Shown piece by piece: positions 17,534 through 26,766 of a stretch of DNA of 64,000 nt. The translations under genes and the position numbers were made by a program. The notes under the pieces were generated by a model. That model did not search any database, had not been told where the DNA came from, and was given only the letters and a program-made list of their open reading frames with translations. The DNA comes from Candidatus Zixiibacteriota bacterium (GTDB lineage Bacteria > Desulfobacterota > Binatia > UBA9968): NCBI GenBank assembly GCA_035574315.1, contig DATLYW010000014.1:1-64000 (forward strand), written 5' to 3'. Position 1 is the first letter of the stretch, and every line of letters begins with the position of its first letter.

Positions 17534-18529
17534 CTATTTGACGGACTTCAGCAATCCCTCCTTCTTGGCAACCTCGAGGGCGGTTTTCTTTTCCCGCTCG
17601 ATGACGGTACGAAAATCGCCGGGCCCGACGTGCTGTACCACGCCGCCGGTTTTTTCGATGCGCGACGAGAAATCGGCCGACTTGACCACCTTCTCCGCGG
17701 CGGCGACCAGGGTGTCGATGATCGGCTTCGGCGTTCCTGCAACGACGAAGCAGCCCGCCCAGCTGTCGAGATAATCGCCGGGGATCCCGAGCTCGGCGGT
17801 CGTCGGCACCTCGGGCAGGGCCTTCATCTTGCTTCGCCCCATCAACGCCAGGGTTCGGATTCTGCCCGCTTTCTCGTGCGGCAGCGTGGCGATCGCGGTA
17901 CCGACCACGAAATCGATGTGGCCTCCCAGAAGCGCCGGGATATACTCGCCGCCTCCTTTATACGGCACGTGCTTGATCCTGATGCCGGTGTGCTGCGACA
18001 GGATCACCGAGTTGAAGTGGCCGCCGACGCCGGTCCCCGCCGTCGCATAGGCGAGCCTGCCGGGGTTTTTCCTGGCGGCTTCCATCAGTTCCTGAAGGCT
18101 CTTGTAAGGCGACTCGGCACGGACCGCGATCCCGTCGGGCGCCGAGGTGATCCGCGCGATCGGGTAAAAGTCCCGGCTGGCATCGTACGTCACGTTGGCG
18201 AGCACCACCGGCGCCAGGACCATTCCTCCCAGTGTGTTGACCAGAAGCGTGTGGCCGTCCTTGGGCGTGTTGAGCATGCCCGTCGCGGCGACGCTTCCCG
18301 CAGCGCCGGCCTTGTTGACGGGTACGATAGAAGCCTTCAAGGTCTTGGACAGCTCTTCGGCGAAGATTCGTCCGGTGATGTCGGCGAAACCCCCGGCGGG
18401 AAAGGCGACGATCATCTCGACCGGCCGAGACGGGTATTTCTCCTGCGCCCGGCCCGCCCCGCACAACGGTCCGAGCGCAGTGGTGATCGCAACGATTGCA
18501 GACAGGGTCGCCGTCCTGAACGGATTCAT
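17534..18529 (-). CDS. tctC: TTT family substrate-binding protein (TctC/Bug)
   Basis: A 331-residue periplasmic receptor of the tripartite tricarboxylate transporter. A signal peptide ends near GAGRAQ; the mature part begins EKYPSRPVEMIVAFPAGGFADITGR, the family hallmark, followed by VPVNKAGAAGSVA and HVPYKGGGEYIPALLGGHIDF. Bug proteins bind carboxylates or amides; the ligand here is unknown. The ATG at 18529 has a perfect AAGGAGG site eight bases upstream. It lies 14 bases downstream of tctB, so receptor and permease are made together. Confidence 0.93.
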   Translation of the reverse strand: MNPFRTATLSAIVAITTALGPLCGAGRAQEKYPSRPVEMIVAFPAGGFADITGRIFAEELSKTLKASIVPVNKAGAAGSVAATGMLNTPKDGHTLLVNTLGGMVLAPVVLANVTYDASRDFYPIARITSAPDGIAVRAESPYKSLQELMEAARKNPGRLAYATAGTGVGGHFNSVILSQHTGIRIKHVPYKGGGEYIPALLGGHIDFVVGTAIATLPHEKAGRIRTLALMGRSKMKALPEVPTTAELGIPGDYLDSWAGCFVVAGTPKPIIDTLVAAAEKVVKSADFSSRIEKTGGVVQHVGPGDFRTVIEREKKTALEVAKKEGLLKSVK

Positions 18530-18543
18530 GGTTCCTCCTTGGT

Positions 18544-19005
18544 CTAAAAACCGAGAAATCCTCTGGGGAGCCTGATTTTCAGCCAGAGGTCGAACAAAGC
18601 GAACGTGCCGAGCGATGTGGCGCCGCTCGTCGCCACGATCATCCCCCAACGGGTCTCATCGCTCAATCGCAGCAAGAAAACAAACAGCCCGAACGTCGCC
18701 GGGATGAAGCCGACCCGCTCGAGAACCAGGCCGTAAGCCACGAGCACTGCGAGAATCCCGAAGATCTTCCGCCAGCGCACCCCCGGAGCAACGGGAGCCG
18801 GCGCATTTTTGCCCGCCAGGGTTGCAAGAACGAGCGCGATCGCCAGACCCCCGAGAATGATTCCCGACCAGAAGAAGACGAAACCGGAACCCGGCTCGGT
18901 AAGCGTGCCCAAGCCGAGCTGCAGGCCGCCCCGGCAAACCCACCACGCCACGGCGAGCCAGAACAGGCCGCTTGCGACGTCCGTGTCGATCCTAATCTTC
19001 TTCAC
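18544..19005 (-). CDS. tctB: TTT family small membrane subunit (TctB)
   Basis: A 153-residue protein with four membrane helices (ASGLFWLAVAWWV, FVFFWSGIILGGLAIALVLATL, IFGILAVLVAYGLVLERVGFIPATFGLFVFLLRL). The size, topology and place between tctA and tctC fit the poorly conserved TctB subunit. Its start overlaps the tctA stop by 14 bases, suggesting translational coupling. Confidence 0.88.
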   Translation of the reverse strand: MKKIRIDTDVASGLFWLAVAWWVCRGGLQLGLGTLTEPGSGFVFFWSGIILGGLAIALVLATLAGKNAPAPVAPGVRWRKIFGILAVLVAYGLVLERVGFIPATFGLFVFLLRLSDETRWGMIVATSGATSLGTFALFDLWLKIRLPRGFLGF

Positions 19006-20494
19006 TCAGGCCGCGCCCCAATCCTACTCTGCCGAAGACCGGCAGGACAAGGACAAAAACCGAGAACACAAGAAAGGCAGCAGCGATCGGTCGATCGGCG
19101 AAAATCGCAAAGCTCCCGTCCGAGAGGATCAAGGACCGCCTGAGAGCGGTCTCGAGCAGCGGGCCCAGAACGAAGGCCAGCACGAGAGGAGCCGACTCGA
19201 ACTCGAACCTTTTCATCAGCAAGCCCACGAGGCTGAAGAGCACCGCCACGTAGATATCCGTGGGGCTGTTGTTGAGGCTGTAGGCGCCGATCAGACAGAA
19301 AAGGATGATGAACGACGACAGGTAGGGGTACGGAATGCGCAGGATCTTAACCCAGAGCGGGATCAGCGGCAGGTTGAGAATCAGGAGCAGGAAGTTGCCG
19401 ATGTACATGCTGGCGACCACGCCCCAGAAAAGATCCGGAGAATTCTTGATCAGTAGCGGCCCGGGGGTGAGGCCGTAGATCATCAAGGCGCCGAGCAGGA
19501 TCGCCGTCATCGCGTTGGAGGGAATACCGAGGCTCAGGAGGGGAATGAACGTGCCGCCGACTGCCGCGTTGTTGCACGCCTCCGGGGCCGCGACTCCCTC
19601 GATCTCGCCGCTGCCAAAGCGCTCGGGATGCGCCGAGAGCCTCTTTTCCAGACCGTAGCTCAGAAACTGGGGAACGATCGCCCCGACGCCGGGCAACAGA
19701 CCCAAAGAAAATCCCAGGACCGATCCTCGGGCAATCGGCCCCAGAGAGCGCCGCCAGTCTTCGCGGTCGGGAAACAATCCCTTGATCGGCCCGGGAAAAA
19801 CGGCCGGTCTTTCCCGGGCGGCGAGATTCTCCAAGACCTCGGCGATGCCGAAGAGTCCCATGACCATCGGGGCGAGAGCGATGCCGTCGGTGAGCTCCAG
19901 AAGACCGAATGAGAAACGGGCAGTGCCCGTGATCGGGTCCAGACCGATGCATCCCAGAACGATCCCGAAGACCGCCATCATGAGCGCCTTGACCATCGAC
20001 TTTCTGGCGAGATAAGCGACTACGGTGAGCCCCATCACCATCAAGGCGAAATATTCCGGAGGGCCGAATTTCAGTCCGAGCTCGGCGAGCGTCGGGGCGA
20101 GAACGATCAAGCCCAGTATGCTGACCGTTCCTGCAATGAAAGAGCCGAAGGCCGAGATCCCGAGAGCCGGCCCCGCCCGGCCCCGGCGGGCCATCTGATA
20201 ACCGTCGAGACAGGTCACGACCGAGGAGGCTTCTCCGGGAATGTTGAGCAAGATCGAGGTCGTCGATCCTCCATACATGGCTCCATAACAGATGCCCGAC
20301 AGCATGATCAGGGCCGAGACCGGGTCGAGCTTGAAGGTTGCTGGCAACAGCAGAGCGACGGTCGCGGTCGGCCCGATACCCGGAAGGACGCCAACGAGCG
20401 TGCCCATCGTAACGCCGAGAAAGCAGTAGAGAAGATTTTTCGCCTGGAGCGCCACTGCAAAGCCGTTCGCCAGGCTTTCCAAGCTTTCGAGCAT
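18992..20494 (-). CDS. tctA: TTT family large permease (TctA)
   Basis: A 500-residue transporter with about 12 helices that carries out the proton- or sodium-coupled import step. The two family signatures are present: [17 protein letters not shown] near residue 38 and [23 protein letters not shown] near 70, repeated in degenerate form as [20 protein letters not shown] at about 275. The gene follows nth by four bases on the minus strand, an accidental-looking but common operon arrangement. Together with TctB and TctC it forms a complete system. Confidence 0.95.
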   Translation of the reverse strand: MLESLESLANGFAVALQAKNLLYCFLGVTMGTLVGVLPGIGPTATVALLLPATFKLDPVSALIMLSGICYGAMYGGSTTSILLNIPGEASSVVTCLDGYQMARRGRAGPALGISAFGSFIAGTVSILGLIVLAPTLAELGLKFGPPEYFALMVMGLTVVAYLARKSMVKALMMAVFGIVLGCIGLDPITGTARFSFGLLELTDGIALAPMVMGLFGIAEVLENLAARERPAVFPGPIKGLFPDREDWRRSLGPIARGSVLGFSLGLLPGVGAIVPQFLSYGLEKRLSAHPERFGSGEIEGVAAPEACNNAAVGGTFIPLLSLGIPSNAMTAILLGALMIYGLTPGPLLIKNSPDLFWGVVASMYIGNFLLLILNLPLIPLWVKILRIPYPYLSSFIILFCLIGAYSLNNSPTDIYVAVLFSLVGLLMKRFEFESAPLVLAFVLGPLLETALRRSLILSDGSFAIFADRPIAAAFLVFSVFVLVLPVFGRVGLGRGLSEED

Positions 20495-20498
20495 CGGC

Positions 20499-21170
20499 TC
20501 AGGCGACCGTCTTTCCCGGGTAAGGGCAGAGCGCGCGGATGGAGCATTGCGGGCAGCGCGGTTTTTGGGCGGTGCATACCCTCCGCCCGTGGTACTGCAG
20601 CAGATGACAGAAGCGGACCCGCCGGGGCGCGGGAACCAGCGAAACGAGATCGAGCTCGATCTTGTCGGGGTCCGTATGGCGCGTCAGCCCGAGCCGCTGC
20701 GACAGGCGCATCACGTGAGTGTCCACGCCGATGGCGGGACGGTGAAACGCGTTCCCGAGGAGGATGTTCGCGGTCTTTCTTCCCACGCCGGGCAGCGACA
20801 GCAGGTCTTCGAGGCGGTCGGGGACCTTTCCGTTGAAGCGTTCGACCAGCTCCCTGCAGCAGTTCTGAATCGACCGCGCCTTGTTGCGATAGAAATTGAT
20901 CCTTTGCAGGTCCCGTTCCAGCTGCTCCAGGGGGGCGCGGGCGTAGTCGTCGGCCGTGCGATAACGCCGGAACAGGTCGGCCGTGACCTGGTTGACCAGA
21001 TCGTCGCGCGCCTGCGCCGCCAGGATCAACGCGACAAGGAGCTCGAGCGGATTTTTGAACTCGAGGTCGAGCTTGGCGTCCGGGTGGGTGCGCTCGAGGC
21101 GTGCGAGGATTTGCTTGACGCGGGCCTTTTGCGCGGTCGAAGGCGGACGGATCTTGCGCGGCGCGGCCAT
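20499..21170 (-). CDS. nth: endonuclease III (DNA glycosylase/AP lyase), copy 1
   Basis: A 223-residue base-excision repair enzyme that removes oxidised pyrimidines and cuts the abasic site. The helix-hairpin-helix is LLSLPGVGRKTANILLG with catalytic Lys132, and the catalytic Asp150 is in VDTHVMRL. A [4Fe-4S] cluster is held by Cys199, Cys206, Cys209 and Cys215 (C-x6-C-x2-C-x5-C). The usual SAQxTD segment reads AAQARDD, so the damage-binding part is slightly divergent. A second, more standard copy lies at 49535-50296. It is the first gene of the minus-strand group that continues into tctABC. Confidence 0.93.
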   Translation of the reverse strand: MAAPRKIRPPSTAQKARVKQILARLERTHPDAKLDLEFKNPLELLVALILAAQARDDLVNQVTADLFRRYRTADDYARAPLEQLERDLQRINFYRNKARSIQNCCRELVERFNGKVPDRLEDLLSLPGVGRKTANILLGNAFHRPAIGVDTHVMRLSQRLGLTRHTDPDKIELDLVSLVPAPRRVRFCHLLQYHGRRVCTAQKPRCPQCSIRALCPYPGKTVA

Positions 21171-21229
21171 TTCGGTTTAAGGCAAAATATGCTAGCAGAC
21201 CTTAGGTTGTCAAAGGGAGGTTTTCCGGC

Positions 21230-21598
21230 ATGGAGCTGAAGGACCTGCAGCGGATGACGTTGCCGAAGCTGCGCGATCTCGCCAAACAGGAGACCGATCT
21301 CAAGGGCGTCGGCGGGATGGAGAAGGAGGAGCTGATCGAGGCGATCGCCAAGGCCAAGGGCATCCCGCTGGGCGAGACCCACAAGGACATCAGCGCGATT
21401 CACGCCGTCAAGCAGGACATCCGGGCGTTGAAAAAGCGCAAGGAGGAAATGCTGGCGTCGTCGCCGGATCGGGAAAAGCTCAGGGCGATCCGTCGAAAGA
21501 TCAAGCTCCTCAAGCGGTTGACTCGGAATCTCGCCCGGGAAGCCAAATCCGCGGCCGCCCGCAAGAGCACGGGAGCGCCGCAGCAGGCGGGCGCTTGA
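21230..21598 (+). CDS. small Rho_N-domain protein
   Basis: A 122-residue basic protein. Residues 1-45 (LKDLQRMTLPKLRDLAKQE, MEKEELIEAIAKAKG) match the helix-extended-loop-helix of the Rho termination factor N-terminal domain, which binds nucleic acid in Rho and in several stand-alone proteins. The rest is a charged helical segment (DIRALKKRKEEML, RRKIKLLKRLTRNL) and a basic Ala-rich tail, consistent with RNA or DNA contact. A clear AAAGGGAGG site precedes the ATG. It is divergent from nth and ten bases upstream of the radical SAM gene, so the two are probably co-transcribed. Confidence 0.78.
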   Translation: MELKDLQRMTLPKLRDLAKQETDLKGVGGMEKEELIEAIAKAKGIPLGETHKDISAIHAVKQDIRALKKRKEEMLASSPDREKLRAIRRKIKLLKRLTRNLAREAKSAAARKSTGAPQQAGA

Positions 21599-21608
21599 CG
21601 CCGCGCGG

Positions 21609-22676
21609 ATGAAGCCGCCTCCGGTGCGCGGTCGCGGAGCGGCGGGGAACCCGAAGAACCGCTTCGAGACGCTGGAACGTCTTCCCGAGCCGGCCGACGG
21701 GGACCAAAGCCCGGCGCCGGAAACGGAATTTCTCGCCGACGCTTCCCGCACGATCATCGCCTACAACGACAGTCCCGACGTCGGCTTCGCCGCCAGCATC
21801 AATCCTTACCGCGGCTGCGAGCACGGCTGCGTCTACTGTTACGCCCGTCCCACCCACGAGTACCTCGGCTTTTCCTCCGGCCTCGACTTCGAAACGCGGA
21901 TCCTGGTAAAGCACGAAGCCCCGGAACTGCTGCGGCGGGAGCTGGCCGATCCGAAATGGCAGCCGCAGGTGCTGGCGATGAGCGGCGTCACGGACTGTTA
22001 CCAGCCGGCCGAGAAGAAGTTCCTGCTGACGCGGCGCTGTCTGGAGGTTCTGGCGGAGTTCCGCAACCCGGTGATGGTTGTCACCAAGAACTTCCTCGTG
22101 ACCCGCGACATCGACGTTTTATCCGCGCTGGCGCGGTTCGACTGCGCCGCCGTCACGGTTTCGCTCACGACACTGGACCCCAGGCTGGCCGCCGCGCTGG
22201 AGCCCAGGGCCTCCGCTCCGGGCCGGCGTCTGGCAGCGATCCGGGCGCTCGCCGACGCGGGGATCCCCGTCGGTTACCTGCAGGCGCCCATGATCCCCGG
22301 GTTGACCGATTGCGAGGCGCCGGCGATTGCGTCGGCGGCGGCCGAAGCCGGAGCGACGTTCGCAGGCTACGTGGCGTTGCGCCTGCCGTTTTCGGTCAAG
22401 TCCCTGTTCGAGCGCTGGCTGGAAATCCATTTTCCCGAACGCAAGAAAAGGATTCTCAACCGTATCCGGGCGATCCGCGGAGGGAAGCTGAACGACCCGG
22501 ACTTCGGCACCCGGATGCGCGGCGAAGGGATCTTCGCCGAGCAGATGGCCGGTATCTTTCGGCTGGCCTGCAAGAAGGCGGGCATAGAAAAGCGCTGGCC
22601 GGAGCTGGCGGTGAAACACTTCCGGCGACCGTCGAGTTCTCCGCAACTAAGCCTCTTCGGCGATTCCGGCGCGTGA
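21609..22676 (+). CDS. PA0069 family radical SAM protein
   Basis: A 355-residue radical SAM enzyme of the PA0069/Rv2578c (COG1533) group, related to spore photoproduct lyase-like repair proteins but without proven function. The [4Fe-4S] motif is CEHGCVYCYAR (C-x3-C-x2-C), preceded by SINPYRGC. Further family blocks are SGVTDCYQPAEKKFLLTRRCLE, VMVVTKNFLVTRDID, and AVTVSLTTLDPRLAAALEPR. The N-terminus carries the characteristic GRGAAGNPKNRFE. It may act in nucleic-acid repair, in keeping with the nearby nth and Rho_N genes, but that is inference. Confidence 0.92.
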   Translation: MKPPPVRGRGAAGNPKNRFETLERLPEPADGDQSPAPETEFLADASRTIIAYNDSPDVGFAASINPYRGCEHGCVYCYARPTHEYLGFSSGLDFETRILVKHEAPELLRRELADPKWQPQVLAMSGVTDCYQPAEKKFLLTRRCLEVLAEFRNPVMVVTKNFLVTRDIDVLSALARFDCAAVTVSLTTLDPRLAAALEPRASAPGRRLAAIRALADAGIPVGYLQAPMIPGLTDCEAPAIASAAAEAGATFAGYVALRLPFSVKSLFERWLEIHFPERKKRILNRIRAIRGGKLNDPDFGTRMRGEGIFAEQMAGIFRLACKKAGIEKRWPELAVKHFRRPSSSPQLSLFGDSGA

Positions 22677-23042
22677 GGCCCGCTGTCCGAGACCCTCTGG
22701 ACGAGCTCGCGGCCGCGGTCGCGTCTGCGCCGGATGCGGCGCGACGGCCGCTCCCCTGCCGGCGCGGAGCGTTTCTTGCCGGCCTGAAAAATTCGCGCCG
22801 AAACCCCGACGTTCGAGCATGAATCGCGATTTCGCGGCTGAGCCGACAAGGCGAGAGGCGACCCTGGAGCAGCCGAGAGGCAGGAACGCGAGATTTGGCG
22901 GTTCTTGCGCTTCGAGACGGTCGAGCACCGGCTTTCATCGAGCTATCCCGATCGATACCTGCTGCGGGGCGCCGATCCATCGTCTTCGTGGCCCGCAAGG
23001 TGCTCCCGGCGTCCCGCGTCAATCGCAACTGCGGAATTCGGG
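22677..23042 (+). other. intergenic region before the MFS gene
   Basis: These 366 GC-rich bases contain only random open frames. The MFS frame is open back to 22905, but its extra N-terminal residues are not transporter-like. No promoter or terminator stands out. Confidence 0.5.
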
Positions 23043-24353
23043 ATGAGCCCGGGCCGACGATCGCCTCCGAGCAGGCCGTTTTTCTTCTACGGCTGGGTCA
23101 TCGTCGCGGTGGGTTTCCTCGCCCACCTCGTGTGCGCGTTCCACCTCTCGAGCACGCTCAGCGTTTTTTTGCGCCCGCTGACCGAGGATCTCGGCGTCTC
23201 CCGCGGCGTGTTTTCCCTGCTCCGTTCTGGGGAGATCCTCATCGGCGCCGCAGTCGCCCCCTTCGTGGGGCCGCTCGTGGACCGTTACGGCGGACGGTGG
23301 CTGATGGCCGGCGGCGCGCTGCTTGCCGGATGCGGCTTTCTTCTTCTCGGTCAGGTTACGGCCTTCTGGCAGTTCCTTCTCGTGCGGTGGCTGTTCGTGA
23401 CCGTCGGCGGCGTCTTCATGTGCCACATGGTCGTGACCGTGACGATCTCGCGCTGGTTCGTGCGCATGCGGGGGCGCGCGATCGCGATGGCGAGCCTTGG
23501 CCAGGGGCTGTCCAAGGTCGGCATCCCGTTCGTTACCGCGGCGCTGTTCGCTTGGGTCGGTTGGCGGCAGACCTGGGGCATATTCGGCGTCGTCACGGTG
23601 GCGCTCGTGGTGATCCCCGCCGTCTTGTTCATGCGCCGCAGTCCCGAGGAGATGGGGCTCTGGCCCGACGGCGCCCCCGAACCGCCCTCGACCGGTGCCG
23701 CCGCAGGCGCCGCTCGTTTGCCCTCCGGGGCGGATGCGCTTTCCGCAGAAGAGGCGGTCTGGAGCCGAGCGCAGGTGCTTCGCGGCGCCACGTTCTGGGT
23801 GATTTGCTTCATGTTCGGCATCGCCAACGTGGGGATTGCCGGCCTGAACCTTCACGTCTTCGCCTACCTCTTGGACATCGGCCACTCCGCCGTCACCGCG
23901 GCGACGGCGTTGAGCCTCATAGCTTCGACCCAGCTCGCCTCGACCCTGGCATGGGGTTTTCTGAGCGAGCGGATGGAAATCCGCCGCTGCATCATGGTGA
24001 TGTTTTTCGTCCAGGCGGCCGGGCTGGGGGGCGCGATCGCGACGGCGCGTGTCGAGGCCATCTACGCCGGCTTTTTTTTCTACGGGATCGGGTTGGGCGG
24101 AAGCTGGGTGCTGCAGGAGCTGATCTGGGCGGCCTACTACGGCCGCCGGTCGCTGGGGCTTGTGCGCGGGCTGGGAATGTCGGTCACCAACGGCTTCGGC
24201 GCCGCCGGCGCGCCTTTTTTCGGCTTCCTGTTCGACGTTTCCGGAAGCTACATGCTCTCGTTCGTTCTCTTTGCCGTTGCGCTCGTGGGCTCCGCGCTAC
24301 TCGCGCTTGTCATCCCGCCGCCGGGAACGGGAAAGGCGGCGGCGCACGCCTAG
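23043..24353 (+). CDS. MFS transporter
   Basis: A 436-residue major facilitator with 12 predicted helices in two bundles separated by a loop at about 205-245. The first helix is FFFYGWVIVAVGFLAHLVCAF; the loop 2-3 motif is GPLVDRYGGRWLMAGG. The organisation resembles oxalate/formate antiporter-like and monocarboxylate carriers of the same size, so an organic acid is a fair guess. The ATG at 23043 is chosen because the membrane core starts ten residues later. The stop shares the bases CTAG (24350-24353) with the stop of the convergent molybdopterin oxidoreductase. Confidence 0.87.
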   Translation: MSPGRRSPPSRPFFFYGWVIVAVGFLAHLVCAFHLSSTLSVFLRPLTEDLGVSRGVFSLLRSGEILIGAAVAPFVGPLVDRYGGRWLMAGGALLAGCGFLLLGQVTAFWQFLLVRWLFVTVGGVFMCHMVVTVTISRWFVRMRGRAIAMASLGQGLSKVGIPFVTAALFAWVGWRQTWGIFGVVTVALVVIPAVLFMRRSPEEMGLWPDGAPEPPSTGAAAGAARLPSGADALSAEEAVWSRAQVLRGATFWVICFMFGIANVGIAGLNLHVFAYLLDIGHSAVTAATALSLIASTQLASTLAWGFLSERMEIRRCIMVMFFVQAAGLGGAIATARVEAIYAGFFFYGIGLGGSWVLQELIWAAYYGRRSLGLVRGLGMSVTNGFGAAGAPFFGFLFDVSGSYMLSFVLFAVALVGSALLALVIPPPGTGKAAAHA

Positions 24354-26752
24354 GGTACCGGTCTGATCCGACAGAGATAGGAGCGATGCGGCAGGGAGCC
24401 GCTGATGGGGTCGGTGAGGTCGGACCCGACGAGGGTTGCGGGGTTGGCGCCGCAGCGCTCGTAGGGATCGTAGCCGGGCAGCTCCAGGACCCTGCACTCC
24501 TGCCACCAGCCGTGCTGGCAGCAGACGACTCCAGGAACGATGTTCTCGGTGACGCGGGCTCGCACCGTGATCGCTCCCCGGGGAGTCTCCACCATCATCC
24601 AGCCGCCCGGCGCAACACCGTAACGCTCGGCGGTCTCGGGATGGATTTCCGCCGCGGGCTCGGGTGACGCCTTGCGCAGCCCGGGGAGCGCCCGGAGCTG
24701 GCTGTGGACGTAGGTCGTTACCTTGGCGTTGGTGAGCACCAGGGGATACTCCGCCGCGATATCCGGGCGGCTCAAGGGACTCAGAGCCGGCTCGACGTAT
24801 TGCGGCAGGGGCGGAAAACCGTGCGCAGCGAAAGTATGGCAATACAGCTCCACTCTTCTCGACGGCGTGGAAAATCCCCGCGGCCTTCCGCTTGCGTCTT
24901 TCCGCGCGTGCTTTTCGTAGCCGGGCTCGAGCCGAAGAGAGATTCCCCCCGGATGGCGCTTCAGCTGTTCGAGCGTGATGCCGGAGGGTTCGAGCTCGTG
25001 CTGGTAGCCCGCTTCGATATCTCCATCCCAGAATTGCTCGCCGAGGCCGAGCCTCCTGGCGAGCTCGAAAACGATCCAGGTATCCGAGCGGCGCTCGAAG
25101 AGCGGTTCGACGACGGCCGGTCGATACTGCAGATGGGTCTTACCCGCCCGCCGGTGCTCGAAGCCGGTCGCAAGGTTCGACATCTCCAGGAAGCTCGTCG
25201 CCGGCAGCACATAGTCGCAAAGCTCCGCCGTAGGGGTCATGAAAAGATCGACGGCCGCCGCAAACTCCAGCGCGCGCAACGCCTCCCGGCCGCGGTGCGG
25301 ATCGGCGTTGGAGAGAATCGAGTTGGAGCCAAAGTTAAGCAGCGCTTTGACGGGGTAGGGGCGTTCCTCGAGAATCGCCGTGAAAAGATCGTAGGCGGTG
25401 CAGTTGCCCGGTCTGGCGGGCGGGCCGAGCGGTTTTCGCTCCCGTCCGATGCGCGCCTCGGCGGCGGCTTTCGGCAAGAATTCCTTGCCGCCGACGTCGT
25501 TGACGGGCGTTCGCGGGAAGACGACGTTGCCGCCGACGCGGTCGTAGTCGCCCATGAGGGCGTAGAGGCACGCGACGGCGCGGCTCGTTTGCGTGGCGTT
25601 GGTGTGCTGTCCGAGCCCGTTCCACATATAGAGGCTCACGGGCCGATTGTGCGCGAGCAGCAGCGCCGCCTGCCAGACCTGCGCCGCCGGGACCCAGGTG
25701 ATCGCCTCCGAGCGTTCGGGCGAGTACCGCGCCGCCATCCCCGCGAGGGCGGCAAAGACCGGAGTACACGGCACGGTCCGTCCGTTCAGGCGCAGGTCGC
25801 GAACGCCGAAGAGGGCCGGCCGGATGCCGTCGCGGTCGAAGCCCCCGCAAGCGGGGTCGTAAACCCCGGGCGCGTCCCTGGTTTCGTCCCATACCACGAA
25901 GCGGGCGGGCGACCCGTCCGGGACGAGATCGGCTTCCGTAACGAGCGCCCCGTCCTTTTTCATCAAGAACGGGCCGTTGGTCCAGCGCCGCGCAAACTCG
26001 GCGTCGTACCAGCTTTCCTCCATGAAGCAATGGATGAGCGCCAGCGCGAGCGCTCCGTCCGCCCCCGGCCGGACCTGGAGCAGGAGATCGGCGTTGGCGC
26101 CGATGCCGATCCGTCTCGGGTCGATCACGACGGTCTTCATTCCGCGCTTGCGCGCGGCGACGATGTCACGCGCAAGGATGAGGGAAGTCGAGCTCGGGTT
26201 GTGACCCCAGAGGAGAAAGCTCTTGCTGTGCTCCAGGTCGGGCGTGGGCAGGTTGGTTCCAAAGGTGTAGGCGAAGCCGGTGTCCTTGTGCCAGTTGCAG
26301 ACGTGCGTGGTCGACACCCAGTTGGGGCTCCCGAAGAGGTAGAGAAAGCGGCCGAGCCAGCGCTCGGCATCGTCAACCGAAGTGCCGCTGCGGGTTCCCT
26401 TTGCAAGCGCAACCGCCCTGGCTCCGTGGCGCTCGCGGACGGCCGCCAGACGGGCCGCGATGTCGTCCAGGGCTTCGTCCCAGCTCACGCGTCGCCAACC
26501 GGGATCGGCGTCGCTCTTGGGGCGGCTCCGCTTGAGCGGATGGTTGAGTCGCTGCGGGCTGTAGACGAGCTCAGGAGCGGCTTTTCCCTTGAGGCACATC
26601 ACGCCGCCGTTCGGGTGATCGGGATCGGGGTCGAGACGCACCACGCGCCCGGCTTCCACGGTCGCAATCGTGGCGCAGTGAGCCGTGCAAAGCGCGCAAT
26701 AACCCCGCACCCGGCGACTTTCTCCGGCGGTTTGGCGAAGTTCGCCCGTCAT
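24350..26752 (-). CDS. molybdopterin-dependent oxidoreductase (DMSO reductase superfamily)
   Basis: An 800-residue catalytic subunit. An N-terminal [4Fe-4S] site is formed by Cys19, Cys22, Cys26 and Cys53. The bis-MGD domains follow, with Cys152 (STTHVCNWHKD) as the likely Mo or W ligand. Other blocks are LLWGHNPSST, VVIDPRRIGIGANADLLLQVRPGADGALALALIH, and the C-terminal MGD-binding TNAKVTTYVHSQ and ENIVPGVVCCQHGWWQE. No Tat signal is present, so it is cytoplasmic. The pattern resembles formate dehydrogenase/acetylene hydratase-like members; the substrate is unknown. The ATG at 26752 is chosen because it lies 14 bases after the FAD-enzyme stop. No ferredoxin or membrane subunit is encoded nearby. 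Confidence 0.9.
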   Translation of the reverse strand: MTGELRQTAGESRRVRGYCALCTAHCATIATVEAGRVVRLDPDPDHPNGGVMCLKGKAAPELVYSPQRLNHPLKRSRPKSDADPGWRRVSWDEALDDIAARLAAVRERHGARAVALAKGTRSGTSVDDAERWLGRFLYLFGSPNWVSTTHVCNWHKDTGFAYTFGTNLPTPDLEHSKSFLLWGHNPSSTSLILARDIVAARKRGMKTVVIDPRRIGIGANADLLLQVRPGADGALALALIHCFMEESWYDAEFARRWTNGPFLMKKDGALVTEADLVPDGSPARFVVWDETRDAPGVYDPACGGFDRDGIRPALFGVRDLRLNGRTVPCTPVFAALAGMAARYSPERSEAITWVPAAQVWQAALLLAHNRPVSLYMWNGLGQHTNATQTSRAVACLYALMGDYDRVGGNVVFPRTPVNDVGGKEFLPKAAAEARIGRERKPLGPPARPGNCTAYDLFTAILEERPYPVKALLNFGSNSILSNADPHRGREALRALEFAAAVDLFMTPTAELCDYVLPATSFLEMSNLATGFEHRRAGKTHLQYRPAVVEPLFERRSDTWIVFELARRLGLGEQFWDGDIEAGYQHELEPSGITLEQLKRHPGGISLRLEPGYEKHARKDASGRPRGFSTPSRRVELYCHTFAAHGFPPLPQYVEPALSPLSRPDIAAEYPLVLTNAKVTTYVHSQLRALPGLRKASPEPAAEIHPETAERYGVAPGGWMMVETPRGAITVRARVTENIVPGVVCCQHGWWQECRVLELPGYDPYERCGANPATLVGSDLTDPISGSLPHRSYLCRIRPVP

Positions 26753-26766
26753 GAACGTCGCGCCGT

